The position numbers were made by a program, and so were the translations under genes. Source: Mercenaria mercenaria (Eukaryota > Mollusca > Bivalvia > Venerida > Veneridae). Taken from it: a stretch of DNA of 64,000 bases. The DNA lies in the NCBI RefSeq assembly GCF_021730395.1, contig NC_069369.1, forward strand, positions 60,911,501-60,975,500, in the 5' to 3' direction. The notes beneath the pieces were generated by a model, which worked only from the letters and a program-made list of their open reading frames with translations, was not told the origin of the DNA and did not search any database. This document shows positions 56,064 to 64,000 of this stretch, one piece after another (position 1 is the stretch's first letter; the number at the start of each line of letters is the position of its first letter).

Positions 56064-59000
56064 ATGGTTGATATTAAACTTCTATTTGCGTTAATACTGT
56101 CCTATTTATGCGCTTGTAATGGTAACATTTGGATTCAACAGGACAATGAAACGAATGTCCGTTTTAATCATGACTTAGATTCTGGGACATGTTTTAAAAC
56201 TGTACATTCTGTCAGTTACTCGGATTGTTTTAAACGTTTTAAGAGTAGTAATTTTAGCTTCAACGTGATGGTCTACAGAAGGCAGTTCTTGCTGTGTAAA
56301 TTATGCTTTGTCTCCAAGACGTTAATACACCATAAGAAGCCTGGATTTATACTGATCCATAAGCACATAACAGGTAAAACTTTTAGATGAATTTATTATT
56401 TGCAATATCAGTAAATCATGGCTGAAGTTGCAAACCGTTCATGTGTCTGCCTGTCAGTCCGTTGGTAACTTTGGATTATATAATCGCACATAATACAAAT
56501 TGTAACTTCATCTTATATTTAAATCTCGTACAAGTTATACAAATTATGGCTGCTGTTGTAGTAAACAAAAGTACTAAAACTAGACACATGCGAACGGAAA
56601 TTTGAAACATTTAGAAAATGCATGATGGAAAAATACTTCTAGTTCTTTCCACTATATACGTATTATACGTATAGGGCAGAGTAATCACACCCTCTTGCGG
56701 CAACGTTTTTGACGAATAAGAAGAATTTGTAAAATAGAACATGAGGGCTAAGATGGCCCTAGGTCGCTCACCTGAGAAACACACCATAACAGTGTAAACA
56801 TGTTTGACCTAGTGATTTCATGGAAGCAAATATTCTGGCCAATTTTCATTAGGATTGGACCAAAATGTGGTCTCTTGAGTTTAAACAAGTATTTTCTTTG
56901 ATATGACCTAGTGACCTAGTTTTTGACCCCAGATGACCCATATTCAAACTTAACCTAGATTTCATCAAGGCAATCATTCTGACCAAATTTCACGAAGATC
57001 AATTGAAAAATACAGCCTCTATCGCATATTGATTTGATCTAGTAACCTATCTTTTAACCCCAGATGACCCACTTGACCTAGATTTCATCAAGGCAATCAT
57101 TCTGACCAAATTTCATGAAGATCAATTGAAAAATACAGCCTCTATCGCATACACAAGGTTTTTCTTTGATTATCCCCGCCGATGAAATCGGGAGTGGGTA
57201 TTGAAATGGCGTTATCCGTCGTCCGTCCGCAGCCATTTCTCAGTTACTAGCAGGTAGAATGTCATAAAACTTGAAATAAACATGAGCCAACATACTGCGA
57301 TGATGCACGTCAAGCATTTTTTTTTTTGGATTGGGCAATTTCCCTTAGAGATATTGCCCTTGATTGAATGAAAAATCCACGTCTGCAGCCATTTCTCTGT
57401 AACAAGCTGGTAGAATTTCATGAAACTTTGAATAAATATGAACCAACATACTTCGATGATGCCCGTCATTTTTTTTAATTGGTCAATTTTCCTTAGAGTT
57501 ATTGCCCTATAATTGTTTAAAAATCCACAGATTTGTACATTACAAACCAACCAATCGGTAGAATTTAATTAAACTTCTTTCATTCTTTTCCATGAACATT
57601 TATTATAAACATGTGAAGTTGTGTACCCACACCTGGTCACCACCTTGCCTTGGTCACCCCCCCCCCCCCAAAAAAAAAAAAAAAAATTTTTTTTCATTTT
57701 TTTTTTTTTATTTTTTAAATTATTTTTTTTCAAATCTTCCATGAATATTTATCAACATGCAAAGTTGTACCGTTCCCCCACCCCACTCCTCCACCAAGTC
57801 ATGTCTACCACCCCGATCATGCATCTACCCCCACCCCATGTTTTTTTTTCTTTTTAGCTCACCGGAGCAATGCTCAGGTGAGTTTTTCTGATCGCTCGAT
57901 GTCCGGCGTCCGTCGTCTGTCGTCTGGCGTCTGTCGTCATTCTGTCAACATTTAGCTTGTGTATGCGATAAAGGCTGTATTTGCAATTAATCTTCATGAA
58001 TATTGGTCAGAATGATAACCTTGATGAAATCTAGGCCGAGTTCGAAAATTGGTCATCTCGGGTCAAAAACTAGGTCACTAGGTCAAATCAAAGAAAAACC
58101 TTGTGTATGCGATAGAGGCTGTATTTTTCAATTAATCTTCATGAATATTGGTCAGAATGATAACCTTGATGAAATCTAGGCCGAGTTCGAAAATGGGTCA
58201 TCTCGGGTCAAAAATTAGGTCACTAGGTCAAATCAAAGAAAAACCTTGTGTACATGTATGCGATAGAGGCTGTATTTTTCAGTTAATCTTCATGAATATT
58301 GGTCAGAATGATAACCTTGATGAAATCTAGGCCGAGTTCGAAAATGGGTCATCTCTGGTCAAAAACTATGTCACTAGGTCAAATCAAAGAAAAACCTTGT
58401 GTATGCGATAGAGGCTGTATTTTTCAATTAATCTTCATGAATATTGGTCAGAATGATTACCTTGATGAAATCTAGGCCGAGTTCGAAAATGGGTCATCTC
58501 GGGTCAAAAACTAGGTCACTAGGTCAAATCAAAGAAAAACCTTGTGTATGCTATAGAGGCTGTATTTTTCAATTGATCTTCATGAATACTGGTCAGAATG
58601 ATTGCCTTGATAAAATCTAGGCCGAGTTTGAAATTGGGTCATCTCGGGTTAAAAACTAGGTCACTAGGTCAAATCAAAGAAAAACCTTGTGTATGCGACA
58701 GAGGCTGTATTTTTCAATTGATCTTCATGATTATTGGCCAGAATGGTTGCCTTGATGAAATCTAAGCCGAGTTCGAAAATGGGTCATCTCGGATCAAAAA
58801 CTAGGTCACTAGGTCAAATCAAAGAAAAACCTTGTGTATGCAATAGAGGCGGTATTTTTCAATTGATCTTCATGAATTTTGGTCAGAATGATTACCTTGA
58901 TGAAATCTAGGCCGAGTTCGGAAATGGGTCATCTGGGGTCAAAAACTAGGTCACTAGGTCAAATCGAAGAAAAACATTGTGTATGCAATAGAGGATGTAG

Positions 59001-62000
59001 TTTTCAATTGATCTTCATGAAATTTGGTCAGAGGGATTGCCTTGATGAAATCTAGGTCGAGTTTGAATATGGGTTATCTGAGGTCAAAAACTAGGTCACT
59101 AGGTCAAATTAAAGAAAAATCTTGTGTATGCGATAGAGATAGCTTTTTTCAATTGATTTTTATGAAATTTGGTCAGGATGATTGCCTTAATGAAATCTAG
59201 GTCGAATTTGAATAGGAGTCATCTGAGGTCAAAAACTAGGTCACTTGATCAAATCAAAGAAAAAAGTTGTGTATGTGATAGAGGCTGTATTTTTCAATTG
59301 ATCTTCATGAATTTTGGTCAGAATGATTGCCTTGATAAAATCTAGGTCGAGTTTGAACATGGGTCATCTAGGGTCAAAAACTCGGTCATATCTAAGAAAA
59401 TGCTTGTTTTATCGCAAGAGACCAATTTTATGGTCCAATCTTAATGAAAATTGGTCAGAATATTTGTTTCCATGAAATCACTAGGTCAAACATGTTTTAC
59501 ACTGTTATGGTGTGTTTCTTAGGTGAGCGACCTAGGGCCATCTTGGCCCTCTTGTTTAATTTTCCATCAATAGTTATAATCAACATGTGATGTTTTGTAC
59601 CCTCACCCGGCCAACCCCGCTGCACCCCCACCCCAAAAAAAGCATTCATCTTCAATCTGTTAAATTGATTTTGACTAATGAAATTATTTGCTTCTTAGTA
59701 ACATCCTTAACTTTTTTCCGGATATATTTTTTTGCCATTCCTCACCACAGGCCCTTTCGGCGGGGGATACCATTTCATCGAATTTGCTTGACCCGAGATG
59801 ACCCATATTCAAACTTGACCTAGATTTTATCAAGGCAATCATTCTGACCAAATTTCATGAAGATCAATTGAAAAATACAGCCTCTATCACATATACATTT
59901 GTACACAAGTATTTTCTTTGATTTGACCTAGTGGCCTTCTTTTTGATCCCAGATGACCCATATTCGAACCAGAACTACATTATATCAAGGCAGTCATTCT
60001 GCCCAAATTTCATGAAGATCAGTTGAAAAATACAGCCTCGATTGCATACACAAGCTAAATGTTGGCAGACAGACAGACGGACGCCGGACATCGAGCGATC
60101 ACAATAACTCACCTGAGCTCAGGTGAGCTAAAAATGGAAAACCGCAGGTCGCACAACACGACGTAAACGAAAATGTTGCAGGCTTGGTTTGATTGAGCCT
60201 GTTCATGGACGGTAGTGGAAATGCAAGCTACCGTCCACGCCCTCTAGCCCCGGGTTGAGCAAAACTCAATATTTACACATATTATAAGTACTGGAATATA
60301 ATTTAGAGACACCCGCAGATGTTTTCATACGGCGGTGCACATGGAACCACCCGATGACTTATTGTATTATCTGGCAACTTGAAAAAAACTTTTTTTTTAA
60401 GTTTCCATTACAGTTTTTATAGAGAAAGTGACTAGCCCCTAGGGGCCAAGTTTTGACAAACAGAATGATTTGAACAGTAAAGGTTTACCGAAAAAAATCT
60501 ATGAAACTATTGTACATCAATTAAGGAGGAAATTTGGAAAGGTATCTGATTTTAGCTCTAACTACGGACCAATAGTGTTGCGGGAAATGAGGTATTTTCT
60601 GTCAAAATAGTGCAAACAATGATACAAGCATTAAAACTTTAGGAAAAGTTCACAAGACAATGTTAGCTTTAAACGTGAAGTGGACCAAAACATATCTCCC
60701 TCTGTTAAAGTTGGCCTGCACACCATTTTTTGAAAAGGCTTCTTGAATAGATATTGAACGTTACATGTATAACGTGATTTTATTTATTCTTGCTGAATTT
60801 TCCTGTAGTTAACACTACCAAGAACTGTTTCACTTTCAGAATTATAAAAGCTTCGAAAATTTGTTTTCACAATTGTAACATTTCTAAAGCACAATATTAA
60901 TTTTAATGGATTATTAATCGGGATGGCAACGAATATTCGTTCATTACATGAATATTCGAATACTGTTTCACTATTCGAATATTCGGAAAAAAATATAAGA
61001 TCATGAAAAATAAATAAAAGCCAAATGAAGGAACAAAAATATTCATTTATCTAATTTGCAAAAACCCGCTTTCATGATAAATTTGAGCGGAAATGGCTTC
61101 TGTCTTTGCCAGACGTGCCATTTTTGTATATTAGCGTACCAAGATTGTACATCGCTATGGTGATGACAGTGTACCCTGTTGTTAATACCGCTAATTGCTT
61201 ACCTTTAGAAAATTGATTTAAATCCGTTACAACTCGCCTTGTTTTCGGTAGGTGTGAACCACACGTAATTAAAAATGATCAGACATCTTTTGAACTAATT
61301 ACTCGGATTTCAATCAAAGTCGATAAAGTCGATAAAATGATGTATTTCACGAAAAATGCCGAAAAGAGTAGAAAACAAGTGAAATGGGATGCATATCATC
61401 TTTTGACGTAAATCGAATTATCTGATTGAAATGACGAATAAATGCATTTCGTATGGTTAACTTTTATTTTTTTAAATCAATATTCAATTTTCAGACAAAT
61501 ATTTCTTTTTCTTTATATAACCCTTATTGGACTCCCCACCCCGCAGTGTATCTACCCTCAAAATGCAAGCAATGCCTCCTGGCCTTTTCAAGTATTTCAC
61601 GCGATCATCCGATAAGAAGTCGGTTACGTGTAATATGTGTGGAGAGACCTCACTTACGCGAGGGCTACATCCCTGTAAATAATTAATCATACATAAATTA
61701 TATGTAAAATTCGTTCGGAAGGTTGACCGAATATTCGAATACCAAAAATGCTATTCGTTGCAATCCCTAAAATATATTAATCATATTTTAGTCAATTAAC
61801 GGACTTGACAAAAACTTTAACATCAGATCATTTACACTTAAGTTAGTCTAAGTATTTGTTTACTTCGCGGTTACCCAAACAAGATGGAATTATTTTACGT
61901 TTTGTTAGCATAAGTCTGATAAACATACATTGCCTGAAGAATAATATGAAAATAAGACATATTGCATTATATTAATTTTGTTAACGATTTACATTAAAAT

Positions 62001-63687
62001 ATCTTGCTGAAACTCAGAAATGCAAGTTTGAAAAATTATTGTTACCTCCTTTTACCTATCTTGGCTGCGCAACCCAAATGTATTGGAAACAAATGAATTC
62101 AAAAGCTCGAGAAAGCTATACCGATGTCTATCAAATGCAAATGTTATAGAAGAAATTATAATTTATTGAAATAAAATAAATACTTTGCTTCTGAATAATT
62201 GCATATTAAGGGTGGGGATTGTTTACAAAGTTCTATACATGCAAATGTTATAGTAGAAATTGTAGTTTATTGAAATAAAATAAATACTTTGCTTATGAAT
62301 AATTGCATATTAAGGGTGGGGATTGTTTACAAAGTTTTATACAAATAGATAAAACATATTTGTAATATATAGATCTAACTATGTAATGGGTCTTTTTGTT
62401 CCTTTAATGAATTTCTAACAGCATGTACAAAATGTGTTAAATGTCAAAAATATTGCTTAACAAGAAGTATCTATAGAAAAGATACACGACCGCATTAGCC
62501 AGTGCACAGTTTAAGCTAAGAAACGTACATGCACTCTGCACTTTTTACATAAGATAAGCAATCAAAATGTAGTTTTTAAAGTAAAATTTTCATGTTTTTT
62601 ATGTAGAACACATTTTACTGACACAAATTTTTACATCATAATTATAGTAATTATCTAGGAAACTTTGACCAAAAAAAAAAAAAAAGACTAAAAGGAGGGG
62701 CCCAAAAGTGGGGGACTGAATGACCAGTTTGAAATCGTCAAGGGATATGAAATGACCAAAATAGGGACGAGGTAACTGGGTGACTAGGGTACGAGTTGAC
62801 TGTTAATCGTTTACGGGAGATCAGAGTTGGCAGGTTTGAAGGTCGAACTCTGCCGCAGTTTCACTACCAAGGGGATTCAGGTTTATGACGTAAGCTATTT
62901 CCACTGTGACAGGAGTCTTGCAACGGATGGTACTGTCTAACAATACATCTCAGAGCACCTGCACACCTCTTAAGGAACTATTATCTATTCCATTCAAACA
63001 CCTGTGGAAGTTTTCATCCACAAGTCAAAACGTACAGTTTTAGTCAGCTGTGTCCTTCACCCCAGATATTTACAGGCAGTAAAGGTGAATTCAATATCGG
63101 CCTACATCCGGAAAAATGATTACCGCCTTTAAGGTAAATGGAAAGCCAGTGCCTTAATGTTACAGTTCTATTTGTGTACGTTTTTATTTTATTTTTTGTT
63201 TCTGTTTTCTTAATCTGTAACAAACATTGTTAATTCGAGATAACCAAAATTTGACTTAAAATGTTAATTTGTGTTCATGTTTTCGGGTAGGAACTTGAAA
63301 ATGTCTTCGAGATAACCGAAATTCTGAGCTAAGCGAGTTCGAAATGTCGCGTTTCAACTGCATTAAACAAACTTTTACAAGTATGCATAGTATTACACAT
63401 GCCGTACGATTGAATGCTACCTCCTATCTTTACAGACATATCACATGAAAATTTAGCGCTTGGAAAACCAACAAAGTTGAGCTCCACCTATTTTAAGGCT
63501 GGTTATGGCAGTGCCTCTTCAAATCTTGCCGTTGATGGCAACAAGCAATCTTACATGGTACAACCAGGTCGGTTTGTTTGCGCACATACAGGTTATCAAG
63601 CGTCTGGGGATTTTTGGTGGATGGTGGATTTGGAAGAGATTTACCCAGTTTCTAAGATCACCATTTTGAACAGAAAGGACTGCTGCT
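56064..63687 (+). CDS. Gene C (partial): secreted PAN-like / F-type lectin protein
   Basis: Exon 1 (56064-56373) starts at an ATG and encodes a signal peptide (KLLFALILSYLCAC), followed by about 80 residues with cysteines spaced as in PAN/Apple domains (TCFKT, DCFKRF, LLCKLCF). It ends at acag|gtaaaa in phase 1. Exon 2 (63436-63687, 252 nt) follows a tttacag acceptor in phase 1 and ends at a gtaagc donor, again phase 1. It encodes the first half of an F-type lectin/FTP domain: NLALGKPT, NLAVDGN, CAHT, DFWWMVDL, ILNRKDCC. These lectins bind fucosylated glycans and serve in bivalve immunity or fertilisation. The fucose- and calcium-binding loops would lie in later exons beyond the window. Matching phases support joining the exons across a 7.06-kb intron, but additional exons between them are possible. 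Confidence 0.65.
57655..57732. repeat. C, A and T homopolymer cascade
   Basis: About 13 C, then some 17 A, then T-rich runs follow each other directly. Such junctions are unstable and error-prone, so exact lengths should not be trusted. Confidence 0.75.
57856..59556 (-). mobile_element. Tandem-core element, reversed, nested
   Basis: It starts with the hairpin agctcaccggagcaatgctc / aggtgag, then gatcgctcgatgtccggcg. About ten units of roughly 150 bp follow (ccttgtgtatgcgatagagg, ttcatgaatattggtcagaa, gaaatctaggccgagttcg, aactaggtcactaggtcaaa). It ends aggtgagcgacctagggcc then atcttggccctcttgtt. Units in the first half are very similar to each other, which suggests recent amplification. Confidence 0.7.
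60135..60360 (+). repeat. Uninterrupted repeat R2
   Basis: cgcaggtcgcacaacacgac, then gttgcaggcttggtttgatt, gagcctgttcatggacgg, gccccgggttgagcaaaac and cggcggtgcacatggaacc. It serves as the empty-site version of 52460-52925. Confidence 0.65.
60916..61770. mobile_element. hAT-type element with BED-finger relic
   Basis: The ends are imperfect inverted repeats: gggatggcaacgaatattcg on the left, ctattcgttgcaatccct on the right, followed inward by gaatattcg motifs. This is the TAGGG-TGCAACGAATA style of hAT elements. Inside, a + frame at about 61558-61680 reads GLFKYFTRSSDKKSVTCNMC then GETSLTRG, a BED-type zinc finger start as found at the N-terminus of hAT transposases. It ends in a stop soon after, with no catalytic domain, so it is a deletion derivative. 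Confidence 0.6.
61771..63435. other. Intron 1 of gene C, right part
   Basis: AT-rich sequence without a supportable exon, apart from the duplication at 62136-62341. Short A runs occur near 62670. Confidence 0.4.
62136..62341. repeat. Tandem duplication, 103-bp unit
   Basis: Two adjacent copies (62136-62238 and 62239-62341) run from atgcaaatgttatag to gggattgtttacaaagtt. They differ at about five or six positions. Confidence 0.75.
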
Positions 63688-63832
63688 GTAAGCGCCTTAA
63701 AATTATCAAAACTTTATCATAAATCTCATATCCTAAACGTTTTTCACATACGTTTGTTAAAAGAAAATAAGACTTTGATTGTAAGACGGTTTAATATACT
63801 AGGCTTGAATCTTGCCTACTGCCTTAGATTTT

Positions 63833-64000
63833 TAGCTCACCTGAGCACAAAGTGCTCAGGGTGAGTTATTGTGATCGCTCACCGTACGGCGTCCGTTCGT
63901 GCGGCGTCCGTCCACACTTTCCTTTAAACAACATCTCCTAAACCACCAGGCCAATTTTAATGAAACTTCACAGGCATGTTCCTTGGATGTTTTTCTTTAA
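63833..64000 (-). mobile_element. Tandem-core element, reversed, cut by the window end
   Basis: The hairpin agctcacctgagcacaaagtg / ctcagggtgagtt at 63833-63868 is followed by gatcgctcaccgtacggcg, cgtccgtccacac and a first core unit (aaccaccaggccaatttta). The core is a different subfamily from the elements at 8300 and 57856. Its remainder lies outside the window. Confidence 0.65.

Larger units (their letters stand above)
57171..59769. mobile_element. Inserted repeat with tatccccgcc inverted ends
   Basis: The left end tatccccgccga is mirrored by tcggcgggggata near 59757-59769. The body has two units of about 150-160 bp with gcagccatttctc, aaacatgagccaacatact and ttagag-tattgccct, then CCCC/A/T homopolymers and cccacccca segments. 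It is itself interrupted by the reversed element at 57856-59556. Confidence 0.55.
56738..60133 (+). mobile_element. Tandem-core element split by another element
   Basis: The left half (56738-57170) starts agggctaagatggccct then aggtcgctcacctg and has two to three core units. The right half (about 59770-60133) carries further units, a gacagacagacggacg run, gcgatcacaa and the end hairpin ctcacctgagctcaggtgag. Both halves are in + orientation. Everything between is a separate insertion (57171-59769). It lies in the intron of gene C. Confidence 0.65.

Noticed and set aside
57621-57857. 78-codon + frame
   Set aside because: It consists of homopolymer translation (Lys, Phe and Pro runs) across the C/A/T cascade.

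Overview
The window looks like marine bivalve mollusc DNA, probably from a heterodont or venerid-like clam. It is AT-rich, has sparse small exons in long introns, and carries repeat families I recognise from bivalves: tRNA-headed SINEs ending in a GTTAAAC-type tail, palindromic MITEs with gaccagcatgg-type arms, and long elements built on a tandem core of about 145 bp that begin with ggcccta-tcgctcacc and end in a gagctcacc hairpin. No rRNA, genuine tRNA, CRISPR or bacterial-style operon was seen.

Three host genes can be supported, all on the + strand. Genes A (3019-11165) and B (13553-26317) are tandem paralogues. Each has a tiny first coding exon followed by five exons; four of these have identical lengths in both copies (565, 216, 95 and 126 nt), and the last is 66 or 57 nt. 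They encode 357- and 355-residue helical, coiled-coil-rich proteins with a central Gly/Ala-rich hydrophobic hairpin. I do not know a named family for them. The layout resembles membrane-inserting helical proteins (ClyA/HBL-like or apolipoprotein-L-like), which makes them the best candidates for an undescribed host system. Gene C (56064 to beyond the window) encodes a secreted protein: a signal peptide and cysteine-rich PAN-like exon, then, after a 7-kb intron, the first half of an F-type lectin/FTP (F5/8 C-like) domain.

Between genes B and C (about 27-55 kb) lies a repeat-rich tract. At about 42.1-49.9 kb is a broken Ty3/gypsy-type element whose surviving parts are RNase H, integrase, a PHD finger directly after the integrase tail, and a TatD-type metal-dependent hydrolase at the 3' end. 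Another retroelement is inserted inside its integrase region and carries a tail repeated three times. Shorter pieces of that second element recur nearby, including one inserted cleanly into another repeat.

Region by region: 1-3 kb, SINEs and a minisatellite. 3-11 kb, gene A, with a tandem-core element in intron 5. 13.5-26.3 kb, gene B, whose first intron (8.2 kb) holds a long-inverted-repeat element, a reversed tandem-core element and degenerate tandem repeats. 27-42 kb, a LINE relic, a second tandem-core family, direct duplications and MITEs. 42-50 kb, the gypsy fossil. 50-55 kb, nested SINE, tandem-core and retroelement pieces. 56-64 kb, gene C, whose intron contains three repeats nested inside one another, a hAT relic and a local duplication. 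Coordinates of repeat ends were read by eye and are good to a few bases at best, often only to tens of bases.
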